Origin: Spirogloea muscicola | Lineage: Eukaryota; Streptophyta; Zygnematophyceae; Spirogloeales; Spirogloeaceae | Assembly (NCBI GenBank): GCA_009602725.1 | Contig: WELB01000182.1 | Location: 87,970 to 113,642 of the forward strand | Length of the DNA stretch: 25,673 nucleotides | Direction: 5' to 3' | Shown: positions 11,501 through 25,625 of the stretch, piece by piece | Layout: each line of letters begins with the position of its first letter | How positions within the stretch are numbered: position 1 is the stretch's first letter | Position numbers and translations under genes: made by a program | The notes under the pieces: generated by a model | The model's input: the letters and a program-made list of their open reading frames with translations, nothing else | Told to the model about the DNA's origin: nothing | Databases searched by the model: none

Positions 11501-14500
11501 CAAGCCTTGGTTGATGTCATTGTAAAGAAAGTGATATATCAATGTTCTTCAAACTTCTCTCTCAATTAGCCAGATGCTGAAATTTTGCAATTTTCATATT
11601 TTGGTTGTGTGGTGATTGCAGCTTCTTTTGGCCCTGTGACCTAGATTTGAATAAGGATTGTACCTGCCAAAGTTTGTGCTTCAATGTGCTATTGACATTA
11701 AATCATTTGCAGGGTGATTTGATTGGTCGACTTCGCACTGTCAAACATTTTTTCCTCCTTGACCAGGTATCTGGAGGGCAGGTTGCATTTGCTTGTGAAG
11801 TAGGGCATGACTTTGGGCCAATAGGATACTGATTTGCAGATAATGTATGAAGAAGATGTCATACTTGTCAACATACTGCAGCCTTTCATGTGACAGAGCG
11901 ACTTTCTCAATCACTTTATGGATACAGCCAAGGAGGAACTGCTGAAGCGTCCAAAGCTCATCCATCTGACGACACTTCAGGTTCGAATTGGGCAGAGTGG
12001 CCGCCTTTTGTGTCCACACGAGGTAATCTTTGCTGGGCACAACAGCTTCTTATAGCATACCAAAGGTTGGGTCTCTTGCAGGCCCTTTTGGAACTAGCAG
12101 TCAAGTCTTCATCCCTTGCTTCAGATCCTTATCACGAAGACATAACTTGCTGCATGGTAAGACACCTTGCGGATAGAGGATATATCTGAGTTCCAATGGC
12201 TTCTGCATTGATTGTTATTCGATGGCTCAACGTCCTGTTAGCATGCCCATAGCATTTAGTACTAGCATCATTGCGACATTGGTCGTGTTGTAAACGACAG
12301 GTGAAGGTGGCCTTTTGAATAGGCTCACTTTTCTTGATGATCTTCGAGCTGCTCATTCTGGTAGACTATCAGTTGCTCATTCACACACTATATGCTGCCT
12401 ATGCAGGACACCGTCTCTCTTGTAAATCAGCTGCACACCCAAGACCAGGCATCCACCTCAACTCTTTCACCTTTTGATTCATCTTCAGTGGACTCGCCAC
12501 TTCGCCAAGTGAGCAGCCCCAGGACATCATGGGCAACAGTCGCAGGAGCAATAACAGGCATTGACACTGTCACTCTGGACATCAAGGTCAGTTGCATGAT
12601 CAACTATACTTGGAACTTTCCTTGTAACAACTTCCTCACAATACCTCCTATTGTCCGCACAATGCTTTGCTATAGCAAAGGACTAACGGCATGAGCTGCT
12701 GCAAGTCACATCGCTTATACATGAAATGCATAATTTGGCGCTTTGCTGGTCATGCAACCATGAACTGCCACAAAACAGCCACTTTCAGTACATTTGCATG
12801 TGACTACGGATATGCAGATCAGCACGTAAGGCGGCAATGTTTGGTTATCGTTTTCAGACAGCTGCTTACCTTTTTCGCACCTTTTCATGTAAATTGATGA
12901 TCATTCCGCGCAATAATATAGCATTTTATCGGATGTTGTTATGCAGACTTCTTGGCCCACATCGCTCATTCTCTCAAAAGAAGCCCTGACAAAGTATCAG
13001 TATCTATTCAGATTCTTGTTCCTTTGCAAGCATGCAGAACGTCAACTGGGTGACACATGGCATGCCCACCAGGTATTTTCCAGGTTCGAATGCTGTGAGA
13101 CGCACATCAGAAAGCATGCATGGAGAAATCAGTTGCATGACAAATTCTATCCATTCATTCTTCATAAGCAGCTGGATCTTGTAAGTCATCTTACCGTACC
13201 ATACCGTGCGATGTCAGGGTACAAGGGTGCTTGAAATCAAGGAAACTGCCCTAGCCCAATCATACCTGCTGTGCCAGCAGATGCTGCACTTCATCAGAAA
13301 TCTGCAACAGTACAGCACCTACGAGGTAGGATGACTCCTTCCATACCTATCATGGACGTTGCGAAGCTGAGGAGAATGATGACTTAGCAGTGTTGTCTGG
13401 AGTCACAACCCTAGCATGACCAGTAAGTGGTTACCTGACTTGTAAGAGCAACATTCTTTGATTCTACGATGTCTCAATCGGAAGAAGTGGTCTGGTTGTC
13501 TTGAGGTAAGCAGGAATTTTCCATCTTGCACATGATAACATCAGCCACTCTGATTAAGAGCTGTATGCCATGTTGCAAGGAAGGTTCTGGAGCCGAGGTG
13601 GTACACCATGGTTGTGAAAATTGCAGAATGCAAGAGTGTGGATGAGGTAAGGGCAGGTCCATGCACGTACTGTCAAGTAGCAAGAGGGGCAAAGTTTGGG
13701 GCCAGTGTGGTCTTCGAGCAACTGTTCTGCTGGAAGATTATTCTGAAGCTGATGCACTGGAAAAGGTACAGAATGCAGCTGCTGCAGTTGCAAATATACC
13801 TATTTAATCTGCTGATGACCAGTGTGTACCAACATGTATCTCTATACTAATGAGAAGATTGATGTGCGCCGTGCATAGGTAATGGATCATCACAGTGAAT
13901 TTCTGAATGGTTGCCTGGCACAGTGCCTTCTGCAGCATCCCAAGCTGTTTAGAGTAAGTCAAGAGATACTTTCTTTCAGGACAAGTCCATATATCATGCA
14001 TTGCATACACAAGGCCAAGGGCAGTCAAATACATCAAATTAGTAGTATGCTTTGGAAGGCCTGTCCTTACTATCATCCTAGTGATTGTAACTGCACAACA
14101 GCATGGACCTCTTTCTCCTTATTGCTCTGGTGCGCAGTAAGATGCCTTGCATGACATGTATCAGATTGCCGTGGTGCAGAAACTTTACAAGCAAATCAAT
14201 ACCTGCTTAAAGTACACTGTTGAGATGAGAAGGTTCTTCGTTGAGCTGTCAAGCCTGGATCACGAGCCTCTCATATCCATTGTGAGGCTTAAAGTGAGTG
14301 ACAAAAAGTCTGCTACTGCAGAGAGGGAAAGAAAGGCTAAAGGTTTGCAGGAACATGTGAAGAGAGTCAGAGAGGCTGCTGACAAAGCAGCACTTGCAGA
14401 TGCAATAGGGTAAGTGCTGGCTTTTTGTCATAGGAATGGTAAGTCTGTTGAGTAATCGTGTCAGCATGAATTAGTGAATGGTGGATTGGTTTGTATCTCT

Positions 14501-14775
14501 GAAAGTGCGCCAATATCTCCATTCTCATAGACAATCTTAGAGCATCTTGCACTTGCAAACTTGGCGTGGGTAGTCAACAAAATGAGGCAATTGTGAGAGC
14601 TGTAATGCTGTGTACATGTGCTAATTTCGCTTCACCTTTTTGCAGGAGTCTAGACACGATATTCAGTCTGGAGCTTAAGGACACAATTGCCATGCTTGTT
14701 TCTGCTTCATCCTCAGAACCAAGCCTTAGTCGGCTGGCAAAGCGACTCCACAACAATACCTACTCTCAAGATTAG
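8576..14775 (+). CDS. GCP2: Gamma-tubulin complex component 2 (Spc97/GCP2), 19 exons
   Basis: Exons 8576-8659, 9082-9198, 9388-9519, 9769-9852, 10044-10142, 10489-10580, 10848-10920, 11110-11262, 11411-11530, 11713-11766, 11897-11980, 12082-12156, 12407-12586, 12947-13072, 13218-13325, 13584-13646, 13879-13953, 14165-14409 and 14646-14775 join in phase to about 697 residues. GCP2 forms the gamma-tubulin small complex with GCP3 and gamma-tubulin and nucleates microtubules. GRIP1-region motifs: [45 protein letters not shown]2-region motifs: [68 protein letters not shown]. The N-terminus before the first GRIP helices is only about 30 residues, against about 200 in human GCP2, so an upstream exon may be missing. 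The intron after exon 5 seems to use a GC donor. A second in-frame ATG at 8582 is an alternative start. Confidence 0.93.
10143..10488 (+). other. Probable GC-AG intron in GCP2
   Basis: Exon 5 must end at LNLLQHQ and exon 6 begin at [11 protein letters not shown] for the GCP2 alignment and phase 0. The bases after the exon are CAG|GCATGG, and I found no usable GT nearby. The acceptor is CACCCAG|GTG. GC-AG introns are a known minor U2 class. Confidence 0.6.
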
Positions 14776-15467
14776 TGTCTCTCTTCAAAGAAGAGTATGA
14801 ATGTCTGTGGCGACCGCAGTCTCCACCATACTTACGCAAGTTAATAACCGAGATGACATGCTCTCTGATACCCGCACTAGGCTACTGCAAGTAATATACG
14901 AAATGTTGAAACCAATCTATGTACCATTGTTTGTCCAATGTGTTTAATGATAGTCAAGATGTTCTGGTCATTGGATCATTTGCTTGCATGGCCTGTAATG
15001 ACGGATCCATGCAGCTTACGAAGTGGTTAAAGTAATATACTTTGACAACCAGATAGAGCACTGACTTTGACCTTCTTATAGGTAGCAGCAATACTTATTG
15101 CTAGCAGATTCTAAGCTTGCCCACCGTAGCTTTCAGATGTCAAGCTTTGCAGTCTAACTCTTTGCACATGTCAAAGGAGGTTGCGTCGTCCAGGTCGCTT
15201 GAAGCCTGCAATCTAGACTGCTCCACCAAGGAAGGCAACTGCGTGCCACCCGCGTCAAGTACCCTTAGGTCCACCATCTTCAAAAGCTGCAGCACACAGG
15301 TGGCTTGGCAGTGCAAATCAGCCAACGTTATCCTGGGCAAAGTTACTCTAAAAAGCAACACCAGAGACTTAGAGGCGAATTAGAGGCGATGATCAGGTGA
15401 CTTCAGAGTGTCAAAAGGGCTCTTCTTTCCTATGCTACTCATTTGCTTCACAATGGCTTGAGCGTGC
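14776..15467. other. Convergent intergenic region between GCP2 and the FAAL-ACP gene
   Basis: This is the 3' flank of both genes. A TGTAA at 14994-14998 (+) could be the GCP2 poly(A) signal. A minus-strand open frame of about 73 codons at 15361-15140 (containing LPRITLADLHCQ) has no family I recognise and overlaps an open frame on the other strand, so I do not call it a gene. The 10-mer TTAGAGGCGA occurs twice in tandem near 15368-15390. Confidence 0.5.
14994..14998 (+). terminator. Candidate TGTAA poly(A) signal of GCP2
   Basis: This TGTAA lies about 220 bases after the GCP2 stop at 14773-14775. I noticed no closer one. Assignment is by motif and position only. Confidence 0.3.
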
Positions 15468-20654
<5,187 letters not shown>

Positions 20655-20776
20655 GGCGGGCGAACGAGCTGCAGGCCAGGAATGGAGTGCGTAGTGAGTG
20701 ATGGAGGGCCTGAGTGGCCAAGTGCAAAGGCGGGCAGATTGGCAGATGTACATCACCTGCTGCTGAGCTGACCAGC
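20655..20776 (-). promoter_or_regulatory. FAAL-ACP 5' leader derived from repeat-element 3' flank
   Basis: On the minus strand this runs from the stop codon of repeat module A copy F to the FAAL ATG. Its first half matches the sequence after copy E (21545-21480): both contain a GTCA, CTGC, AGGTxATGTA, GCCTTTG, TGGCCA series in the same order. The leader or promoter of the ligase gene therefore appears to come from, or to have been invaded by, the repeat family. Confidence 0.5.
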
Positions 20777-20869
20777 TCAGTACCCACGAGTTAGCACGTA
20801 GAGGTCGGTAACCAAGGCCTGAGTACCGAAAGGCAGGCTGGAGAGGGAGCTGCAGGCCTTGTCTGCACG
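20777..20869 (-). repeat. Module A copy F (ends TDLYVLTRGY-stop)
   Basis: The minus frame reads RADKAC, then TDLYVLTRGY and TGA. It is 30 codons from the Arg, three shorter than the other copies. The frame stays open upstream to about 21139. A GTGCAG just before the conserved part could be a splice acceptor. Confidence 0.65.
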
Positions 20870-21149
20870 GCAGCCATGGCAGCCATGGCTGGCCAGCCCG
20901 AAGTTGCAGGCGGTGGCAGGGGGGAGCTGCAGGCTGGGGGCTGGCACCGCCTTTTGGCAGCGCCGCCAGACTTGGAGGCGGACGGAGTGCGCAGCGTTCC
21001 CCGTTCTGGCAGAATGGCCTTCTTCTGGCGGCGCACGGCGGCCGGGGTGCAGATCTCGGCTAGATTGGGCGACGGGCCGCTGGATCTGGGCCCCCGCTAG
21101 ATGGGGTCCTACTCTGGCGGAGCCGGGGAGGCACTCCACTCCGGGAAGC

Positions 21150-21212
21150 CCGCGCGACCACGACCGCGACCGTGGCTGCGACCGCGACCGAGACTGCGAC
21201 CGCGACCGCTAC
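21150..21212 (+). repeat. Imperfect GCGACC tandem repeat
   Basis: This is a run of CGACCG/CGACCA hexamers with occasional GTGGCT and AGACTG units. Read on the plus strand it gives alternating Arg-Pro or Asp-Arg, and on the minus strand Val-Ala. It looks like simple-sequence expansion rather than a gene. Confidence 0.7.
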
Positions 21213-21234
21213 GGCAGCCAAGAAGAGGAAAGGG

Positions 21235-21300
21235 AAGTAGACGCTTCCAGCAGAGGGCGACGTCTGTGACTGGCCAGCTGAGCAAAAATATACACGCTTC
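21235..21300 (-). repeat. Module B copy (degenerate)
   Basis: The minus strand reads VYIF then AQLASHRRRPLLEA. This aligns with the B consensus VHFFSGWLFQP and with the degenerate copy at 23195-23262. It directly follows the C module. Confidence 0.45.
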
Positions 21301-21304
21301 GAAA

Positions 21305-21415
21305 AGAGAGAAGGCGCGCGGTGCGCATGAAAACAAAGCGAGGCCGATTCAAGCCGACACAATGTTCAGGCAAAACATGCAGAAAGTGCAAAGAATGCAG
21401 CGCAAAGAATGTGGC
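21305..21415 (-). repeat. Module C copy 1 (LPEHCVGLNRPRF)
   Basis: This block of about 110 bp closely matches 25087-25196 over its full length and 22449-22511 over its first 60 bases. Shared blocks on the plus strand include GAGAGAAGGCGCGC, GCGCATGAA and TGTTCAGGCA. The minus strand reads LPEHCVGLNRPRF then FMRTARLLS. Confidence 0.75.
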
Positions 21416-21545
21416 TACATCTGGGCCGGAGGTGCCACGGAGCGGGGGAAAGAGATCGTGTATTAGAAAGAAATGTAGGCCAAATGGCCAGGTACAAAGG
21501 CAAGCACATCTAAAAATCTACATTACCTACAGCAGATTGACCCGC

Positions 21546-21656
21546 TCAATAACCACGGGTCAAAACATAAAGGTCACTACTCGATGCATGAATACTAGAT
21601 GCCAGGAACGGAGCCCTTCTGCCACCTACTAGAGCTCGCCCAGCTTTCTGGTGCAA
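21546..21656 (-). repeat. Module A copy E (36 residues to SSDLYVLTRGY-stop)
   Basis: The frame LHQKAGRALVGG ... SSSDLYVLTRGY-TGA is exactly 36 residues from the Leu. The frame stays open upstream to about 22115 and includes a tandemly duplicated segment. Confidence 0.75.
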
Positions 21657-21814
21657 GGCACTAGCCTGAGCACGCTGCAAACAGGCCGAAACTCGTCGTC
21701 GCAAGAGCGACAGATATGCAGCTGGCAAGCCCATCTCAGCCGGAAACACATCTGCAGGTCGAGTGTAGCCTAGATTGGCAATGTTTTGAAGCAGTGTGGA
21801 AGCGAGGACCCAAA

Positions 21815-22036
21815 CCGTGCTGACGGGGGGGAACCGTGCTGACGGGGGCCATGTAGACTCGACCTGTACCACTTGTGGAGCTGCTAGAGGAGGGTGAGAA
21901 AGCAGCAATGGCAGAAGGGTGGGCGGGTGGGGGAAAGGAGGGCCGGAGGTGCCACAGAGTGGGGAGAGCCGTGCTGACGGGGGCCAGGACAACTCGACCT
22001 GTACCGCTTGTAGAGCTGCTAGAGGAGGGTGAGTAA
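21815..22036. repeat. Tandem duplication, unit about 135 bp
   Basis: The block starting CCGTGCTGACGGGGG at 21834 recurs at 21969 and continues through TCGACCTGTACC and CTGCTAGAGGAGGGTGAG with few changes. A 15-base partial unit lies at 21815. The 135-bp period is a multiple of three, so the minus-strand frame feeding copy E stays open through both units. Confidence 0.8.
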
Positions 22037-22055
22037 GCAGTCTATGGCCCGGGCG

Positions 22056-22305
22056 TTGCACCTTCGTGCCGGCAGAGCCCTCGCTGCTGCCTCTGGCTCT
22101 GGCCAGGGGACCCACTTCCAGGAGCCTAGCATCTCCGACCTGAGGCTGCTTAGCAGAGGTTACCGAGTGATTCGTAGCTGCTTTGTTCTCTGTGTGCTTG
22201 TTCTTTTCAGCGCTTCCCCTGGCCCCCTTCTCATACTTTGTTCATTCTTTTTTGGGCTGGCTTTTCCAGCCCCTATTCTCAATGGGGCGAGCACTTTCTT
22301 CTGAG
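22056..22305 (+). repeat. Dispersed repeat copy P2: modules A and B, stop codon lost
   Basis: The plus strand reads LHLRAGRALAAASG ... SDLRLLSRGY, 36 residues, but the stop is CGA instead of TGA. Module B follows at 22240-22299, with a perfect GGGCTGG/CCAGCCC hairpin at 22254-22272. An extra G after ATGGG shifts its last residues. It is near-identical to 1-215. Confidence 0.85.
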
Positions 22306-22448
22306 GAAGCAGCAATGGCAGGGGGGATGGCGGGGGGGGGAGGAGGGCCTGTGGTGCCGCGGCCGCCAAGAGTTGGGTGGCCGAAGGGACAGAACCTCGC
22401 TTGTACTCAGGCCGTCGCTGCCCGTGAAGACAGGAGGCGCTTGGTAAG

Positions 22449-22511
22449 GAGAGAAGGCGCGCGGGGCGCATGAATTGAAAGGGAGGCCAATTCAAGCCAA
22501 TACATTGTTCA
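22449..22511 (-). repeat. Module C copy 2 (LPEQCIGLNWPPF)
   Basis: It shares GAGAGAAGGCGCGC, GCGCATGAA, GCCAATTCAAGCC and TGTTCAGGCA with the other C copies. It is cut off after the GCAG, so it lacks the last 45 bases found in copies 1 and 3. Confidence 0.75.
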
Positions 22512-22581
22512 GGCAGAGTCGAGTGCAGACTAAACAATGCTACATAATACGGAGACCTAATCTAAGGTACCTAAGATGACA

Positions 22582-22692
22582 TTAGTACCCACGGGTGAGC
22601 ACAAACAAATCTGACAAGCTAACTTGGGGAGCTGGAGCGCCGCCACGAAAGCCGGAGGCCTGACTTAGAGCGCGCCCTGCACGTTGATGAAG
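22582..22692 (-). repeat. Module A copy D (36 residues to SDLFVLTRGY-stop)
   Basis: The frame LHQRAGRALSQASG ... SLSDLFVLTRGY-TAA is exactly 36 residues. It is the only copy with a TAA stop. The frame is open upstream to about 22932. Module C copy 2 follows downstream. Confidence 0.75.
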
Positions 22693-22926
22693 GTAAGGGA
22701 GGACGAGCTCGGCTCCGCCGGGGTAGAGGAAACCGGGGGGCCCGAGGCCACCGCTGCGGGGCTTGAAGCGTCGGGAGGAGCAGCTGCCGCTGGCGCAGGC
22801 ACGGGGAACTGCTGCCCAGCCGAGGGTGACCGGGGCACTCGGCAGCGCTTGCCCGCGCGGGCAGCGCGAGGCACCCCGGAGGGGGGGGGCAGGGTTTTGC
22901 GCGGCCTTGAGCGTGGCGCCCAAAGT

Positions 22927-22986
22927 GTTCATTTTTTTTCGGGCTGGTTGTTCCAGCCCCTATTCTCAATGGGCGAGCACTTTCTT
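22927..22986 (+). repeat. Module B copy with intact hairpin
   Basis: The plus strand reads VHFFSGWLFQPLFSMGEHFL. The hairpin GGGCTGG/CCAGCCC lies at 22941-22959. No module A precedes it on this strand; it sits head-on to copy D on the other strand. Confidence 0.75.
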
Positions 22987-23194
22987 CAAAGAAGCCCCGC
23001 GGCCCGGCCCGGCCATGAGCTCGTCGGCGCTAGCTCGCCAGCCGGCGGCAGCGGGGGGCAAGCGCTGGCGCCCCAACGGTCGGGTGGGGAGGGGATGAAA
23101 GAATCCAAGAGACGCAAAAATGTACAAGCTTTAGAAAGTAGACGGCGGTGCTGTGGCAAGAAGAAGCTCTTTCAGGCGGGGGCATTGGCTGAGC

Positions 23195-23262
23195 GGCCCA
23201 AGGAAACAGCTCCACCAGTGTAAGGCTATGGCTGTGAGAGGCCAGTTCAGAAGCAATGAACA
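23195..23262 (-). repeat. Module B copy, decayed
   Basis: In the B frame the minus strand reads VHCF, stop, TGLSQP, stop. The stops and the imperfect stem show decay. The following CTTACACTGGTGGAGCTGTTT resembles CTTACAATGGTAGAGCTATTT after the copy at 23959. Confidence 0.55.
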
Positions 23263-23769
23263 CGGGCTTAGAGGGCCGGAAGGCGCAAATATCACGAAAC
23301 TCCTTCCCGTGACTTCCGCAAATTGACGCCCAACAACCTCTGGTCCACGAATGCAGATCGGTGTAAGTAGAGGGCGGCGGCGGAAGAGCGTTGCCCTATC
23401 GGAACCAGGAGGCAGCAGCCAAGGCTCTGGCCTGCATGCAAGTGTACGGCAAACGCCAAGCATTGCTACAAGGAGATGGCAAAGGCGCATTCTGTGCACC
23501 CGAGCAAGCGAGGTTTGGGACTTGTTGGCTCAACCTAGTCCAGCAGCTTGCGCAGCGTGCTGCAACCCGCCGTTCAATGGCAGCAGAGCCAGCAGCCTGG
23601 CTTCGACGCCGTCGGGTCGCTTGCTCGGGTATGCAGACTGTCCTTTCTCTTTCTCCTACCGGCGGCCGGAACAGCCAGGGGCGCTGCCCAGCTCAACGCA
23701 GCCGGCTCGCTAGCGCAGGTACTCCATATTCGGCTGGCGGTCTCGTTCCAGCGCTCCCTGGCTCACGCA

Positions 23770-24055
23770 ATTTACACGCGTGCAGGCCGTGCTATGGCTG
23801 CTGAGTCTGGGTCTCGGCGGAGTGTCTCATTCCCAACTTCGAGTTACTCAGACTCAGACTTGCTGTTGCTCACACGTGGGTACTGAGCTTCCTTCTGCGT
23901 CGTCTCGTGTCTACTTGTGTGATTTTTTTACTCGGCACCTTTTTGGGATTTGGATAGTGTCCATTTCTTTTTGGGCTGGCTTTGTCAGCCCCTCTTCTCC
24001 ATACGCGAGCACTTCTCCTTATTGCCTTACAATGGTAGAGCTATTTCTTCAAAAG
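23770..24055 (+). repeat. Dispersed repeat copy P3: modules A and B
   Basis: The plus strand reads IYTRAGRAMAAESG ... SDLLLLTRGY-TGA, 38 residues. Upstream, the open frame from 23548 contains QPGFDAVGSLA, which recurs as QPGFNAAGSFA in copy C's frame. Module B at 23959-24018 reads VHFFLGWLCQPLFSIREHF, with a weaker hairpin (GGGCTG/CAGCCC) at 23973-23991. Relative to the other B copies, the changes include synonymous third-base substitutions. Confidence 0.75.
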
Positions 24056-24135
24056 CCCCATGGAGACTAACTGCGAGCGCGACGAAGTCGTCGCTAGCAG
24101 GGTGGTCTGCGTGCTTCCGCTCCTTGGCATCTGCC
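24050..24135 (-). pseudogene. Module D copy 1: possible retroelement polyprotein C-terminal fragment
   Basis: The minus strand reads AKERKHADHP then DDFVALAVSLHGAF. It aligns without gaps with the fragment at 25225-25340, with about 15 of 26 residues identical and many synonymous differences. The pattern (K, about seven residues, then FVxLAVxxHGA) recalls the C-terminal region after the reverse transcriptase in some plant and algal retroelements. That family assignment is from memory of the pattern and is tentative. No reverse-transcriptase core is visible here. Confidence 0.4.
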
Positions 24136-24544
24136 GTTTGCGGACAGAGTAGCTCTTCTTCAGGGGGTGAGCGTTGCAATGAAGAAATGAGCTCTTCCAT
24201 ATAAAACTCGCTCTTCTAGAGGGGGCCGGGGTTGGTAATGGGCAGCCCCCATAAAGAATGAATAAGGTCCAGTGCTGCTGCAATCGCTTCTAGCTGCTCA
24301 TGGCTGCTGCTTCTGGATCTCGTCGGGGTGCCTCCTTTCCAGCTGCGGCTGCTGTCGGGATTACCAGCAGTCGCTGTGGTCACTTGCACAGCTGTGACAT
24401 TTGGCGCCTTTTGGCCCTGTGGACCTTTTCATTCTATCTGTGCTGGTCCATGTGCTGGGCCCTGGGGCCGAGCCAGACACACCCTCAGACGAGCTAGGGC
24501 AGTGTACATTGCCGGACTAACGCAGCAGCTAAGTCAAACAGCTC

Positions 24545-24830
24545 TTCCATGCTGACAGCGTGGCTGTAAGAGGCCAGCCCAACGAAGGAAGAGCCCGAAG
24601 GCCGCTTAGGGCGGCCATCAGCACCTACTCCCGCTTCAGCAGAGAGAGCCTTCCAGGAGAGGCGGGTGGCTGGACGAGAAGAAAGATGCTTTCAAGAGAG
24701 GGCGGTGGCTGGGAGAGGCCAGCCCATAAGAAACTGAAACAGTCCCGCTTCAGCCTTCCACAACGGAGAACAGCGCTTCCAGATTGACTGGTGGCTGTGA
24801 GGGGCCAAAAGAGTGGACAAGGTCTGGAAG
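24545..24830 (-). repeat. Three module B copies in a row, degenerate
   Basis: Minus-strand B-like blocks lie at about 24830-24770 (VHSFGPSQPP), 24748-24680 (FLWAGLSQPPPSLESIFLL) and 24600-24545 (LRWAGLLQP). Each shows the plus-strand core GGCTGTNAGNGGCCA or GGCTGGGAGAGGCCAGCC. The middle and last keep a short stem. The first lies 60 bases after the module A copy C stop, the usual A-to-B spacing. Confidence 0.6.
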
Positions 24831-24886
24831 GGCCGGATGGCGTAAGAAGCAAGACACTAATTGCTAAGCCGGCAGCAAGGGGGCAC

Positions 24887-24997
24887 TCAGTAACCGCGAG
24901 TTAGTAACTGCAAGTATAAGTAATTTGCAGGCGGATAGACGTCACTCCGATGGAAACCGCAGGCAGCAGCCAAGGCGCGGCCTGCGCGCAGGTGGAC
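24887..24997 (-). repeat. Module A copy C (36 residues to LQLLTRGY-stop)
   Basis: The frame VHLRAGRALAAACG ... YLYLQLLTRGY-TGA is exactly 36 residues. The frame continues upstream through QPGFNAAGSFA to about 25204, across module C. A CGCGCAG before the AGRAL segment is a possible splice acceptor, as in copies P3, D and F. Confidence 0.75.
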
Positions 24998-25086
24998 AGC
25001 GAAGGCAAAGGACCCGGCGGCATTGAAGCCAGGCTGCTCGCTCTGCTGCCCGTGGCGGCGGGTCACTGCACGCCACGCAAGGCGGT

Positions 25087-25196
25087 GAAGAGAGAAGGCG
25101 CGCAGTGCGCATGAAATTAAAGCGAAGCCAATTCCAGCCAATACGTTGTTCAGGCAGAAAATGCAGAAAGTGCAAAGAATGCAGCGCAAACAATCT
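25087..25196 (-). repeat. Module C copy 3 (LPEQRIGWNWLRF)
   Basis: Plus-strand blocks GAGAGAAGGCGCGC, TGCGCATGAAA, TTGTTCAGGCA and GTGCAAAGAATGCAGCGCAAA match copy 1. The minus strand reads LPEQRIGWNWLRF, FMRTARLLS. It lies upstream of A copy C and downstream of module D on the same strand, giving the order D-C-A-B. Confidence 0.75.
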
Positions 25197-25217
25197 GGCG
25201 ACATATGGTGAAGAAGG

Positions 25218-25544
25218 TCAAGCCATTTTGACCCGAGCTCCGTGTACGTCGACGGCGAGCAGGACGAACTCGTCCCCCACTGGGTGCTCCGCGGACTTCA
25301 GCTCCTTGACGCCCGCCGCTTGGCGGGTTGCGTAGCCGGCAATCTCCGACGAGCGTTGGGCGCTCCTGGTACCAATGCAGTCGGTGGTGACCAACGTCGG
25401 CAATGAGCCGGGGCCCCCCGCCGTCAGAGGCATGACGCTGGGAACGCGTTCCGTCCCGTTCACGTCTGCCGACATCCAACGTCGTCCGCCCGACGTCCGC
25501 GCGCCGCGGCGCGTGATTGCGCCGCGCGGCCCACGTGGAGACAA
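25218..25544 (-). pseudogene. Module D copy 2: possible retroelement polyprotein C-terminal fragment, truncated
   Basis: This open minus frame of about 108 codons contains VTTDCIGTRSAQRSSEIAGY, ATRQAAGVKELK and EHPVGDEFVLLAVDVHGA, then ends within six codons of the HGA. Copy 1 also loses similarity right after HGA, so both seem to break at the same place. The DVTxTD...A..GYA..K pattern followed by FxxLAVxxHGA suggests the segment after a reverse transcriptase. That is an inference, not a match I can prove. The upstream part is very GC-rich and its reading is uncertain. Confidence 0.4.
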
Positions 25545-25625
25545 CGGCGTCTCCTATTGGCTGATGCCGCCAAGATGCCACGTAAGCACCGGAAAGAGGG
25601 TGCTGCGCTTCTACGGCGAGTGGGG

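Noticed and set aside
15140-15361. Small minus-strand gene after the FAAL-ACP stop
   Set aside because: There is no recognisable domain, a comparable open frame lies on the opposite strand, and the position is expected 3' UTR.
20859-21269. Plus-strand frame of 136 codons rich in Asp-Arg
   Set aside because: It is driven by the GCGACC simple repeat and high GC. There is no domain, and all three plus frames stay open together, so it looks like a composition artefact.
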